Below are positions 1 to 12,520 of a stretch of DNA of 64,000 nucleotides, one piece after another (positions within the stretch are counted from its first letter, which is position 1; each line of letters starts with the position of its first letter). The stretch is from NCBI RefSeq assembly GCF_026914265.1, contig NC_069124.1:52495388-52559387 (forward strand), written 5' to 3'. This stretch comes from Mya arenaria. Taxonomy: Eukaryota > Mollusca > Bivalvia > Myida > Myidae. Under the pieces are notes generated by a model, which saw nothing but the letters and a program-made list of their open reading frames with translations, made no database searches and had not been told where the DNA came from. Both the position numbers and the translations under genes were made by a program.

Positions 1-3000
1 GGGACTCGAGAGCGGTGGCAAGCGTGCGTGGGCGTGCAGACAATCTTTCACACGACCACAAGCCAGGAAATGAGATTGAGACACGGCGGATAATCGCAGC
101 AGGGGGATGGGTGGAGTTCAACAGAGTCAATGGTTAACATGCTAACAATTACAAAACAATAAAAAAAACTTCTTAAATTTAATAAGAATAACTAGGAGAA
201 TTTTGCCTTTATTTTCTCATTGTGAACTAAGTCAAGTTTGAAGTTCAGATTTTGGATAGGCCATGTCTTGTATGCACAATAATTCGAAAACAGTTTGAAA
301 TAGGACCATGAAACTTTATTGGAAGGCTGCCCTTGAACAGTGGATGGTCCCTCACTTTGGTGTCAGTATGTCAAATGTCAAAAGCCTTATCAGTTATTAA
401 AGTCTTGTCTGTGCAGTATTTCTACAATGATTTGACCGAGGACCATGAAACAGCAGTGGAATGTTAGCTTTGACTCATCCATGACCTGTATGACTAAATT
501 TCAAATGTAGGTTACCCTTGACTAATACGGAAGACCCCTTTTATGTTTTTTATTAGAACGTCAGAGGTCATGTTCACAGTCAACAATTTTATTTTTAAAG
601 AAAGAAATTGTTATCACAAAACCATTTTATGTAGGACCGTAACCACTAGACGACACCTGTTGATTTAAAGGTTAGTTGGTCAAATGTCAAGGTTGTGGTG
701 ATATCTATTCAAAAATATTTTTTTTGCTTAAAATTATTTATTCAAGGCACTATATTATGGTCCTCCAACTTAGTAGGATTATTGATCATGAACACTTGAT
801 TTTGAGGTCAAGGTAACCTTTACTTGAAATAATGCCAGCTTCGCCTTGGTTCATCCAAGAGGCTTGGTCCTATGGTCCTTAAACTCAGTTGAACTATTGA
901 TAATGAATAATCAAAAGTCAGTCATAATGACAGTTTAAAGAGGTTGTCAGGTCCCTAACCTTTAAGCCTTATCCATTCATTTGCTTATGATAATGACAAG
1001 TGTTTTCTTACAAATTATTTCTTTTATACATGTATGTTCTTATCAATGATATTGATAATATTTTAATAATGATTTATTTATTATAGGTAATTTGGCTTTG
1101 TCAAGAGCTCTGGGAGATTTTGTATTTAAGAAAAATGACAAGAAAAGGGCTGAGGAACAAATTGTGACAGGTACGGATTTTCTTTTTTGTTACTTAAGTC
1201 ATAACCTTGAACAGTATTTTGAAGTTGTCACACTCGAATATCGAATATAGGTTGCTTTACCCCTGAAACATTTGATGTTGCATCTATATGAGCTAAGTCT
1301 GCTCCCAATTCTTCAAAATGCTAAGCAAAACAAGCTTATTTCTTTACTATGAAATTATAAATATTCGTGGGACATTCATTTTCATGGATTTCGTCGGTTG
1401 GCTTATCCACAAAATCAAGATTCCAACGAACATTTGACCTTTAACAGTTCGCAAAAATTCTTAATTGACATTCAAGGACTTCACTATTTTATATCTTTGA
1501 TGTGGTGCATCTGTATTTGTGACCCATAAATTACCGATTAAGCGATAATTGACATGGGTATCTGCGATAATTGACATATTGTCCCATTGTAGTGTCATAA
1601 AATGCATGACTTACATGAAACATAGCCCGAGATAAGCGCATGGTGAATTTGCAGAATATTTAGGATTCTTTTCAAAAGATGAAAATCCATGCCACAAAAA
1701 GTACCCACAAAATTGTCCTTTTTCGAAAAACCACGAAATTTCAAGCCCACAAATATATAATTGTTTTCACAGTATTTCATTTAGCCTAATAAGTTACATA
1801 AGATTTATTTTACAATATGAAAAACAGTTAATTGTGATTATTATAAAAAGAATATCCTTAAAAGGAAGTCTTCAAAATGTTTTATATAACATTAATGGTA
1901 CCAAAACAAAATTTGTTAGCTTAGCTTGATCATGTTATAGGGACTAATGCTTGTTTGAGAAATTAGAACCAGATGATTTTGGATTTCTGACATACCATAT
2001 GACGCCATTACACATAGTGTTATTATTTTTTACACATAGTGTTATTATTTTTTATACATAGTGTTATTATTTTTTACACATAGTATTATTATTTTTTACA
2101 CATAGTGTTATTATTTTTTTTTAGTGCCTGATTGCTATAGATCAGAAACTAAAAATGGAAAAATACTCCACACAACTAGCCATGACATGGCCAAGTGTCA
2201 GACATGGTTTGTCTGGTAAGATTTATTAATAAAAAACAGAGCTACAGATAATTTTTACAAAGTTCTGAACAAATTGCCCATTGACTGAAGATTGTCTTCA
2301 TCTCTACAGCATACCCTGATGTCCAGGAGCGTCAGTTAACGGGAGATTACGAGTTTGTGGTGCTGGCGTGTGACGGCATCTGGGATGTACTCTCAAGCCA
2401 GGAAGTTATTGATTTTATACGTGCCAGGATTGCTCAACGAATGGAACCAGAAATTGTAAGTGATCTGATGCATCTAAGAAGTAGAGTTTTCATTCAAGAT
2501 ATGTACATAATTCATCAAAAAAGCTATTTTAAGTCATTTGAACAGATATATTACTTTTGATAATGAGTCTTTGAAATTAATGTTTTCTAAAGAAAACAAA
2601 ATTCACAATTTCAAGTAACTAAATGCTGTTGCGCTTCTTTTACCCTGTAAGCACAAAAAACGAACTTCAAAGCTTCTTCCTCAATTCTGTCATAATTATT
2701 CATTTTTGTTTTGTGCATACATCACTTGTATTATTGCAATAGTAAATCCTTTAATTATGGTATGCTCAAACTTTATATAACTGGAAATTGAAAGTTGACT
2801 AGTTATTTGCAATGCCAGTATCAATTCTCAAAAACTTCAAACCACTGAAACTTGGACTATGCTCACTATGATAAAATGTGCATGTGTAGCTATATGCCAG
2901 ACTAACAAATTCATAATTTTTACTGCATTATAAAAATAATGTTCATATATGCTGTTCACATGCAGATATGTGAGGAGTTGATGACACGGTGTCTTGCCCC

Positions 3001-3157
3001 GGACTGTCAGATGGGAGGGCTGGGCTGTGATAACATGACCGTGTGTCTTGTGTGCTTCCTTCACGGCAAACCGTACGAGGACCTCATACGTCGCTGCTCC
3101 CAGCCGTGCTTCGGCGGGCCCGTTCCTCACCTCAACACTTACGACGACCTGAAATAA
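1..3157 (+). CDS. PP2C-family Ser/Thr protein phosphatase (ppm-2 / CG17746-like), 3' part
   Basis: Metal-dependent PP2C phosphatases remove phosphate from Ser/Thr using two Mn/Mg ions. Four coding exons join in phase: start to 132, 1087-1170, 2310-2455 and 2966-3157, giving 183 codons plus TAA; the N-terminal half lies left of the window. Seen in order: the [10 protein letters not shown] core strand at the window edge, [23 protein letters not shown], then [11 protein letters not shown] across the first junction, the metal-ligand segment [14 protein letters not shown], and [10 protein letters not shown] near the C-terminus. The Asp residues in DGIWD and CDN correspond to metal-binding Asp239 and Asp282 of human PPM1A. 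The tail [16 protein letters not shown] and [10 protein letters not shown] match my recollection of the ppm-2/CG17746 subgroup rather than PPM1A or PPM1G. Family members usually have about 350-370 residues. One oddity is GCDN where GGDN or SRDN is more common. All junctions follow GT-AG. Confidence 0.93.
133..1086 (+). other. PP2C intron without recognised gene
   Basis: AT-rich intron with old, diverged dispersed-repeat sequence (phrases such as TTGAGGTCAAGGTAACC). It starts with GTTAAC and ends TTATTATAG. No other feature was seen. Confidence 0.6.
2010..2122. repeat. 22-bp tandem repeat in a PP2C intron, about 5 copies
   Basis: Direct repetition of ACACATAGTG followed by TTATTATTTTTT. The copies differ by single substitutions (ATACATAGTG, ACACATAGTA). 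It is intronic and copy number is likely to vary between individuals. Confidence 0.9.
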
Positions 3158-4761
3158 CAGTCCCGGACTGATGGCAGCTGTTACATTGTTGATTCTCTCC
3201 GCGTATTTGGTGTGTGTGGTGTGAGAGACTAGGTGCCCGGGATTTGAAGGATTTACAGATTAATAAATTGTGTTGTTGGACTGATGTGTTAATCAGGGTT
3301 TAGAAGAATTTCTAGGAATATTAGCTTGTGTTTTTGTTTATGATTTGTTGATTGAAATGGTTTAAATTTAATGCAAATTTTGATTTTGAATGATGTGTAG
3401 GTCTTATTGACCAGAAGAATGAATTGAATATTGGACTTTTGTCATTGGCAACCTGATCTAAAATTTATAAGTATTACTTATTGCTGTTTATAACTATTGA
3501 TAAAATGCTGTTAAAATGAAAAGATTAATCCATGGGGCATTGCTAAATGCATTGATTTTTGAACTGATTAACATTTTTATTACACATATTTATTTAATCT
3601 TTAGTTAACAGCTATATTTTGTTTAAATTTTTAATATCATGAAATGAAATCAGGTGATGAAAATTACCTAAATGTTGCGAAAAGAATGCAACAATATTTG
3701 TTTCATGTCTGAGCAACTAAAAGGCCACTGCCATTTTGTGGTGGCTTTTTGTGATATTTATTGGTATGATTGTGTTCTCGGAATTTGTGATTTTGTTATC
3801 AGTTATATAATATACCCGTATGTACATTTTTGAAGCTGAACTAATTGATTTTAATATATATGAAAACCGAGAATAATTAAATAATGTTCATCTTATACAG
3901 TTAATGTTTAAGCATCATTATTGTGAGTATTTTGGAACAAGATTAAGCGTTACGTAGAACTTGTAAAAGGAAAAGCTGCAGGGGGAGTAACCCTAGCGCT
4001 CTGAGGTAGACAACTTGAGTCCGGTAGGCTAACAAATGTTACTACCAAACTTACTTTTGATGAAATTTGACAGCTTTGTTAATGATATTAGCACACTGAT
4101 TGGATGGACAAAACTTTAATTTAGTATTTATCAAAACAGCGCAGTTTATATCCTTGATGTAAATAATGATTTTGAACATGTGAACATGTGAAATTGTTTA
4201 GACTGTATCCCAATATGAGATATTATCATGCATATTGTTGGGAAGTTGCCAAGTTTTTCATAGCAGGGGTTCCATGAGACTTTTGTACAGTTGTAGATTG
4301 TTATGCTTCCATTAAAAAACAGCAGGAAGAACTTTGAAATTAATATAAATGACTTTGGGAACAACTTAAAAAGGGGTCTCAGCGGCTTTACCCTGTGTTG
4401 GGCATGAATTCCTCGTACTCAAACAGACCCCCTGCTATTTTCAGGATTGACAATTATCAGCAGTTCAGACCCCTATCTAAAGATTTTATTTTGAAATTCC
4501 TTTAATTATTTTATTTGAAACTATTGAATTGTTATAGTAATTCACAGAAGCAATATTAGAAGCCCTGTTGTGGATGTGATAGCATTCGCCTTTAACCCAG
4601 GTATACATGAAACGCATAATGTCACTTGTTTGTGGTTGGAATTATCTTAACTTTGAAGGGTAAAAATTAGAATTTGTCTTACTGCCTCTCTTATATAGAG
4701 GAATTTTGGTATTCCATTATTCATATACATGTCAAACAGTTCATAGCTTAATGATAGCAGT
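3158..4761. other. PP2C 3' UTR and AT-rich intergenic DNA
   Basis: The first part is presumably PP2C 3' UTR. After that I see no conserved coding stretch; the short reading frames here have no domain-like sequence. Confidence 0.5.
3262..3267 (+). promoter_or_regulatory. candidate polyadenylation signal of the PP2C gene
   Basis: AATAAA lies about 105 bases after the PP2C stop codon. It is the first canonical hexamer in the presumed 3' UTR. The surrounding DNA is AT-rich, so chance occurrence is possible and a longer 3' UTR cannot be excluded. Confidence 0.4.
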
Positions 4762-5084
4762 ATTTAGAATATTATCATAGTACTTTTACATCTCGTAAAG
4801 GAGTAAAATACATTTAAGCACAAAGATCTAATTGAAAGAAATGAACTTACAGGGACTAATTCACTGCTTTTATATTGGCAACATTTTCAAATTTTGTTAA
4901 AATCGATTTTTTCTACGTTCATTTAGAATATAATCATAGTACTTTTACATCTCGTAAAGGAGTAAAATACATTTAAGCACAAAGATCTAATTAAAAGAGA
5001 TGAACTTACAGGGACTAATTCACTGCTTTTATATTGGCAACATTTTCAAATTTTGTTAAAATCGATTTTTTCTTCGTTCATTTA
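4762..5084. repeat. 159-bp tandem duplication
   Basis: Two adjacent direct copies (4762-4920 and 4921-5079) run from ATTTAGAATAT to the GTTC just before the next ATTTA. They differ at only a handful of positions, for example TTATCA versus TAATCA and CTACG versus CTTCG, so the duplication is recent. Confidence 0.93.
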
Positions 5085-5893
5085 TTATCTGAATCAATAG
5101 CAATTAGAAGATACTGTCTCATTAAAACATTATTTTGTAAAAAAAAAGCAATCCGAAAATTGTTCAAATTTTAATAGCATTCCTGATGTGTTTTGGTAAA
5201 ATTGAGCCTTTTTCAATATCTTTTTCCATACAAGAGCATTTATTTGACTTTGTGATGATGTTTTATCATTGTTTCAAGCATTTTGTTTACATTTCACATG
5301 AAAAAAGTGTTTTTGATGTCCTTATAAAATGTGAACCAGTCCCTTTAAACTTGAATCACTCTCTAAATCTCTGATCTTATATTAGTAAAAAAAATAATAT
5401 CTGATGATGAAAATCATGTAGGTTATTGCGTTTCTGCAATACAAAAAAGAACAAGCATAATACTGATGGAATATATGTATTTTTTTCATTTTTGCATTTC
5501 ATTCTTTTACTCCCTGGTATTGAAAGTTCCAATTATTATTTCAATCTTTCTGTTTATTAAACCTAAAAAAGTGATTATGTTTATTAAAGGCCAATTACTT
5601 CTCATGAGGCGTATTATGTTACTTTGTTAATTCATTATAGATGATCTCAGATGACTCGGTTTGTTGTGGAGAGTAATCGTTATTCAAATCCCAAAGAATA
5701 TGTTAATGCTTCAGAAGGCCCTTTCTCACAAGTCAACCAAGGCTTGGTTTCATCAAAATCATTGTTCTAGTTTTAGATAGCTTGTCATTTTTGGATGAAC
5801 AATCCACTGAACTAGTCCACCATTTTTTTCTGTTAAGTGCCACTTTATTTTTTTTGTCGTAAATTCCATGCACGATTGAAACATTATATGTTG
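5085..5893. other. AT-rich intergenic DNA
   Basis: Nothing recognisable on either strand; only short random-looking reading frames. Confidence 0.5.
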
Positions 5894-6057
5894 TACAGTC
5901 GAACACTGTTGGCTCGAACTCCCAGGGACCGCCCAAAATACCTCAAGCCTAGCAAATATTGAGCCAAGCGAGAATGCTTAAATAGAGTACAAAAAAATTG
6001 GTCCTTTACATTAAGTAAGAGCCAATGAGGAAATCAAGCCAACGAGTTTCAACTGTA
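5894..6057. mobile_element. small TA-flanked inverted-repeat element (MITE), copy 1
   Basis: Begins TACAGTCGAACAC and ends in the inverted counterpart TTTCAACTGTA. The interior has the words GAGCCAAGCGAG and GAGCCAATGAGG shared with the copy at 48914-49024. TA at both ends fits a Tc1/mariner-type target, but no transposase is present. Confidence 0.65.
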
Positions 6058-7045
6058 GTAACTTCATAGATATGTCTTTATTTAGTCTGAATTTGGTTTG
6101 ATAATCAATGCTGATATGTTGCATATTCATATACACGTAGCTTTTAGACTATTTATTGAGTTACTCTACATAGACACATTTTGTTGTTTGTTGGATTAAA
6201 AGTGCTGGAAAGTTATGTGCTAAAAACCATTGTGCTAATAAATATGCATGTATATTTTTAGTACATATTTATTTGCTTTCGAGTTTATTGTTCTTTTGTA
6301 CATGAAATCCAGTCTGTAAATTGGCTTCGAAAATTCATATTCTTGAAAGTTAATTATATTTCGTTAAGATAAATAATACTTATATGTTCATGTATTCTTC
6401 ACCTTCACAAATATGTATATGGATATTTTTATTTAGTTTCATATGCGATTGGAAATGTCAACACAGTCAGAATAATGACGGGAAATAATTTGGCAGCTGT
6501 AGTTAATTAAATAACATCTAGTTGAAATAAGCCATGATACGCTTGTCTGTTTTGCGAAGAAAACAAGTCGTGCTCTTGAGCCTTGATGTTTGCGGTGGGT
6601 CATCGGCAGTGGCATTGTGCATTTAACCTAGGCCATAGCTCAAAAATGATTTAAGATATTCAAATCAAGATCTGTACACTTGTTTCAAGATACAATACGC
6701 ACATGTTTAGCAAGGGGCATAACTCTGGCTTTAATCATTATTGAGTTATGCCCCTTGCTCCACTGAAAAAAACAAAAACAAGAACAGACATGTGTATGAG
6801 TTCGTTCAGGGTCGCTCTTGTTTTAGATATATTGTTCATCCGGTATTCTCTTCAATACTGGTATTTGCTCACAGCTATGCCGAAATTCATACATCAAGTA
6901 TTCGAAGTGAAATAAAGGACACAAATTTTGGTGATATTTTGACTGTAATGATATTGTAATCACCTTCGGAACCCACGCTATAATGTTACATATTATTAAC
7001 TCGACATTGCTGTTAGCTTAGTACGGTAAGAACTATTCCATTTAA
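6058..7045. other. intergenic DNA with old dispersed-repeat fragments
   Basis: Contains an inverted pair around CAAGGGGCATAACTC and GAGTTATGCCCCTTG near 6711-6756 and a stretch near 6541-6680 that resembles dispersed molluscan repeat sequence. No gene recognised. Confidence 0.4.
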
Positions 7046-7187
7046 ACATATAACCCCTGGTAGGAAGGCACTTTTAAATTATGCCACCCCCCTACAGAAG
7101 CAAATTTACAATTTTGGTGTCCAAATTAGCGAAGACACCCACCCATATACTAAGAATATAATTGCCTTCCCCCCGGGGGTTATATGT
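7046..7187. mobile_element. 142-bp inverted-repeat (fold-back) element
   Basis: The left end ACATATAACCCCTGG..GGAAGGCA is mirrored by the right end TGCCTTCCCCCCGGGGG..TATATGT. The arms are about 25 bases with a short unrelated interior, typical of a MITE or fold-back element. No coding content. Confidence 0.65.
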
Positions 7188-8460
7188 TTCACAGGAATAG
7201 CCCCAAGAGAGTGTATTCGATAGGCCAGGTATTGTAATACATCCTGTACAGGTTTGGTTTGCTCAGAGTGACACTTGTTTGAAGTTGATAGCACATTCAG
7301 ATTGTATATTCATTTGTAGATAGATGTTTGTTGTTGATTGGACATTTGTTCTCAATAATTATTAATACATGTTAATTGTAATATTTAGTTATTCAATACA
7401 TGAACATTCTGATGTAATTGTCTTAGTGGCATATGCGGTCACTGTTTACCAAAAACTTAAATACCCAAATAGCCAGTAACCATTTCATGGTCACTTTTTA
7501 TGTTTTAATACTTATATAAATTGACCATTTATCAAATAAGTCATGAATTTACAGGTGATCAAAATTATGCATGGGATTAAGAGATTAAATAAATGGACAT
7601 GTTCATAAAGAATTAAATTGTAAATTGAGAGTCACCATATTGTAATAAGTGACAATCAAAATCTTTATGAAACTTTACCAATCGTTTTTGACATGCAATC
7701 TAAATACTGCCTAAGTTATAGTAATCCAAAGACAAGATATATATGTCAATATATGCCATTTATAGTACATCGCTTTAAACAGGCCAGTTGGAGCTGTCAC
7801 TTCCTTGGATTGAATTTTTTTTTTTTAATATAAGGACTGCAAGCTATAGAAAAATCATAAAAAACTGATAACATTTCAGAGCATAAAACTGATCTCGACT
7901 ACAATATTGAACTGCAGTTTGATTAAGGGTACACATTATAATGGCATTGAGGCTTCACATTTTGTTTATAAATTGATTAAGATTACCTGTTGTAATTCCA
8001 TTCCATATTTTAAACACATTTTGATAATGGGTAACAATTATGACTCATTTATGACTCTTATTTTGGTAATGCTAATCTTTATTTCTTTGCACTAATTCTA
8101 ACAACCTGAAGGTGTCGTTAAGCTTGCATCAGGTAATTTTTATGCACACTGTGTATAGTCTACTATTTTTGCGACAATGTCATGTGAATGTTGACTATTT
8201 TTGTGAATAACGATCCTTTGTTGTATGGATATAAACTCCAAAAACTTTAAATATATTCCAGCAATGGAGATATTTTGGTACAAGCTACTGGCAAAGATAA
8301 ATTTATGGAACATATAAAGATCCATAATATGCCAAATTTATTCTAAACACATTTCTGATAGGCAAGTGATTATATGTACACCAAAAGATGATGAAATTTT
8401 TGAATCAGTTATGTACCTAACATTATCATTAATTATTATATGTTACAGTTTTTTCCCTTT
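7188..8460. other. AT-rich intergenic DNA
   Basis: No coding signal or clear repeat was recognised. Confidence 0.45.
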
Positions 8461-9240
8461 TTTTATACGCCCGAAGGGTCGTATTATGTTATGGCCTCCA
8501 TCGTCTGTCTGTCTGTCTGTCCGTCCGTTAGCAATTCCGTGTCCGGGCCATAACTTGGTAACTAATAAAGCGATTTTCAAATAACTTTATACAAATCATC
8601 ACTACATTAAAAGGATGTGTTGCGCGCAATTTCCAGGTCCATACCTCAAAGACTAGAATCCCCATGGGGGTGCGTTAGCAAATCCGTGTCCGGGCTACAA
8701 CTTGGTCACTAATAAAGTCATTTTCAAATAACTTTATACAAAGCATCATTACATTAAAAGGATGTGTCGCGCGCAATTTCCAGGACCATACCTCAAACAC
8801 TAGAATCACCATGGGGGGGACGTTAGCAATTCCATGTCCAGGCCATAACTAGGTTACTACTAAGCAATTTTCAAATAACTTTATACAAATCATCTATACA
8901 TTAAAAGGATTTGTCAAGCATGCTTTCCAGGTCCTAAAGGCTAATTTCACTGGGGGGCGTTAGCAATTCCGTGTCCAGGCCACAACTTTGTGTTACTACT
9001 AATAAAGGAATTTTTAGAAAACGTGTCCTAGCCACAACTTTGTAACCAATAAAGCAATTTTTAGATAACTTTATACAAATTATTGCTACATTAAAAGGAT
9101 GTGTTGTGAGCACTTTCCAAGTCCTGCTACTTTTAAACTTAGTAAGCAGTATACTAGCATAACCTAAATGTTTATTAAAGACCTCAAGCCGAATCTTCTT
9201 AGGGCGTATAATGCTCCGTTTCGCGGTGCTCTTGTTTATT
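8461..9240. mobile_element. non-autonomous element with internal tandem repeats (pearl-like)
   Basis: The left end TATACGCCCGAAGGG is roughly inverted at the right end as AGGGCGTATAATG. Next to the left end is a CTGT/CCGT microsatellite. The core holds about four diverged direct copies of a roughly 170-bp unit (words GTTAGCAATTCCGTGTCC, ACTAATAAAG, TTTTCAAATAACTTTATAC, ACATTAAAAGGATGTGT). This end / microsatellite / tandem-core layout resembles pearl-type (Helitron-related) elements known from bivalves; that family assignment is inference. Confidence 0.65.
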
Positions 9241-9442
9241 CTATTTATATACTCAAATTGAAAGTGGTTTCCTCCGTACCCTTTGTATAATTAGGTTTAA
9301 TTGTACAATCTCTTTATAAAACTTATGCAAAGTACACATATTCTTTGCAACACATCATTACCTCAAAAGATTCCGGAGTGATAATTTTCTGCAATATAGC
9401 TGAACTGAAAGTGTAGTTAACATTCGACATTCGATAACAGGC

Positions 9443-9787
9443 TTAAAGCTGCACTCTCACAGATATACAACTTTATAATTTTTTGTCTTGGAAAGAGCAA
9501 ATTTTGGCGTAAATATCTGCAAACCAATGATATAAGATTGCTGACAAAAAATCAGATCATAGAATTTCATATTTCCGTTCGAAAATTAATGTTTTATGGC
9601 TTAAACCGTTACTAACGGTTTAGGAAAATTCATAAAACATCAATTTTTGAACTTAAATATAAAAATCTGCGATCTAATTTTTTGTAAGCAGTCTTACATA
9701 ACCATGGATTTTTGCAAAAATTGGCTCGTTCCAAGACAAAAATTAAAAAATTGTCAAAACCTCCAATCTGTAAGAGTGCAGCTTGAA
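9443..9787. mobile_element. palindromic MITE family A, copy 1
   Basis: Ends TTAAAGCTGCACTCTCACAG and CTGTAAGAGTGCAGCTT are inverted repeats. The halves remain complementary inward (AAATATCTGCAAACC, GCTCGTTCCAAGACAAAA) to a central palindrome AAACCGTTACTAACGGTTT. Other copies are at 36991, 42051 and 62130. Non-coding. Confidence 0.85.
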
Positions 9788-10664
9788 GTTCCTGGCATGA
9801 TGTGCTTGTCTTATAACCAGGATTCAAAAAAGCACATCTTAGTTTTATTGTAAGATTGGTGTGACAAAAGTGGTCATATTTTATTAGCATTTAAACAATA
9901 TGAATTATTTTTATAACATTAGGAAGTAGCTATCTTCGAGCCTTAAACCAAGACTCGAGATTTAGTGGATATGGGCAAAGATATGTTGACTTAAAGTTGA
10001 TTAGTCATTTGGATTAGCACAAGCTTATAAGAAAGCGTATAGACTTAATCCACATTTGGATGACAATTGTAAATTTGTCCAATAGTCATCACAATTTAAA
10101 TGCCAAACCAACATGTTTTTTGTCATTGTTGCAGTATTATCCTGATTTTCAATGTCCTAAGAAATTTATGTAGTTGTTGCCTAGCAACCGTTCGCAGTTG
10201 TATGCAAATTGTTATCATTCTTAAATTTTGATTTGAATAAATATTGTATAAATAAACCTGTTAATTTTCTTTTTCAAACGACGTTTTTTGACATCTTGAA
10301 TGATTTCGAACAACTCTGTACAAAATGAATGTTCACCAACATTAAGGCCACATGTTCCAGTCACGTTAGCTCAAGGTCAAACTTGGGGTTCATGGTCAGA
10401 AATGGTTAATGGGGTAGATTCCGCAACTCGACCACTAGAGGGCAATGGTGAGAGTGATCTAGTGGTAAAGGTGTCCACTCAAGATGTTGCAGGTCGGCTC
10501 CTGGCTATTTTCGATTCAATCTTGATATTGAAACAATGTTTATTCTGTGATAACCAAGGTGACACAGTGGTCAAAATTGTAGAATTCCATTTTCTTCACC
10601 ATGCTTCATAACTTAAACTGGAAGGATGTTGTAATATGACTGTGACTAGTCAAGTCAATGAAGC
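9788..10664. other. intergenic DNA with a tRNA-like SINE trace
   Basis: Around 10450-10530, GTGATCTAGTGGTAAAGGTG resembles a tRNA A box and GATTCAATC about 50 bases later is a weak B box, suggesting a degraded tRNA-derived SINE. No gene seen in the rest. Confidence 0.3.
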
Positions 10665-11275
10665 TTACAGGTCACTCTTAAGGGTCCAATGTTGTAAGTC
10701 TGTTTCATAAGTCATGTTAGTGACTTGTAGAGCCCATGTACATATAGGTTCAAAGTCACTCTTAGGGGTCAAATGTTGAATGTCTGTTTCTTAAGTCATG
10801 TAAGTGCCTTGTGGAGCCCAGATTGTAGGATGTCTGTTTCCTAAGTCCGTAAGCGACTTATGGAGCCCACATTGTTGGATGTCTGTTTCATAAGTCATGT
10901 AAGCACCTTGTGGGGCCCGGATTGTGGAATGTCTGTTTTTTATTGAGTCATGTAAGCGCCTTGTGAGGCCAGATTACGGAATGTCTGTTTCTTAAGTCAA
11001 GTAAGCATCTTGTGAGCCCAGATTCTGGAATGTCCGTTTCTTTAGTCATGTAAGCGCCTTGTGAGGCCAGATTGTGGAATGTCTGTTTCTTAAGTCATGT
11101 AAGCGCCTTGTGGAGCCCAGATTGTGGAATGTCTGTTTCTTAAGTCATGCAAGTGCCTTGTGGAGCCCAGATTGTTGAATGTCTGTTTCTTAAGTCATGT
11201 ATGTGACTTTATGGAGCCCATGTAGCTTAAAGGTCACTCTTAATGGTCAGATGTTGGATGTCTGATTCATAAAAT
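10665..11275. repeat. tandem array of a roughly 50-bp unit, about 11 copies
   Basis: Unit core: GTCATGTAAGCGCCTTGTGG, AGCCCAGATTGTGGAATG, TCTGTTTCTTAA. The outer units are longer and more diverged (extra GGTCACTCTTAAGGGTC); the inner ones are near-identical. Confidence 0.88.
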
Positions 11276-12358
11276 GATTATACAATATTGTTTATAACAC
11301 TTACAAATTCCTAGTGATTTCAAATCAAGAATAAGGCCTACAGATGGAACGTCCGACATTAAAAATACAAGTACGCTCCAAAATTGATATGATGCTGAAC
11401 CATCCTGATTTAAATATTCTAAACTTATAAACCAATAGAGAAATTAAAATCTCATGATAAACCTTGAGAAACATGAAACACACTGATATGAATTCGATAT
11501 ATTCTAAAGTAACCTCTTCCAGTCAGCAGATGGTTGACCTATAAGATTCAACAAAGCAAAACAATCCAACAGTTCAATATTTATTTCACAAAAAGTTTGA
11601 TAGAAGAAAAAGTATGAAATAAAGCAATATTTAACAAGACTACAAAAGTCATATAAATTAATAAAGTACAAAAAAATATTAACATTTCTGGGCTATTAAT
11701 CATACATATACTCTTAATTATTTAAATAAAAATCATGAAAGGCCTTTTTAAGTTGCAAAATTGTAACATTTTCAATCTTTATAACATTTTAATTCTCACT
11801 CTTCAACTTAAATATATTGAAGTCATGATATGTACATGTGTTAAATTTTTCTCAACGAAGACATTGTATGTTTGATTTCAAATGCCTTGCACTATAAAGT
11901 ATGCAAACCAATAAATTTTAAGGATATATATTGTTTTTTTATGAGACATTTACATTATTAAATAATATTTTACACCTCAACTTCCGTTCCTTAAATGAAC
12001 TGCCTTTCAGTAAATGCGTTCATCATCTTCGGATATGTTCGGATCGCAATTCATCGCATAACAATATACATGAAAACTATTGATCTTGTTATTGTTTGTA
12101 TTGTGTGAGCTGGTCCCGTAAAATATCATCTACATTTTAGAAAGTGTTCATTTCTTATATTTTAATTGTATTCAAATGTTTCAATTTTACATATAAAAGA
12201 GTTTTCAAGTGGTCTTTTCCCACGTTATTGTGATGTAATTTGAAAAAATGTTTCCGGTTACAGTCGTGTCGTTCTATTTACAGAATGGGTAAGAAAGGAT
12301 TACTGAAAGGTTTTCTTAATTTTTTAACAATTCTTGAATGGAATAACTATTGATGTAT
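11276..12358. other. AT-rich intergenic DNA
   Basis: No feature recognised on either strand. Confidence 0.45.
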
Positions 12359-12520
12359 ATATAAGGAATGAATTTCGGGGTTGATGTCATTATAGGGGAT
12401 ATGAACACAATTGGGCTGGTCAAAGTACGCGTGGAGTCCTTCGGACTCCACACACTATGACCAGCCGAATTGCGTTCATACCCCGATAATGACATCAACC
12501 CCGCAATTCATTTCTTAAAT
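12359..12520. repeat. long near-perfect hairpin (arms about 70-75 bp, tiny loop)
   Basis: The left arm GGGGTTGATGTCATTAT..GGCTGGTCA..GTGGAGTCC is followed almost at once by its complement GGACTCCAC..TGACCAGCC..ATAATGACATCAACCCC. Arms differ at roughly one base in eight. It could be a fold-back MITE or a hairpin-forming transcript; nothing decides between these. Confidence 0.9.

Noticed and set aside
2837-3130. 97-codon minus-strand frame over the PP2C last exon
   Set aside because: It is antisense to a confident PP2C exon with matching splice sites.
9630-9890. 86-codon minus-strand frame
   Set aside because: Mostly inside the palindromic family A MITE, so it is a by-product of the inverted repeat.
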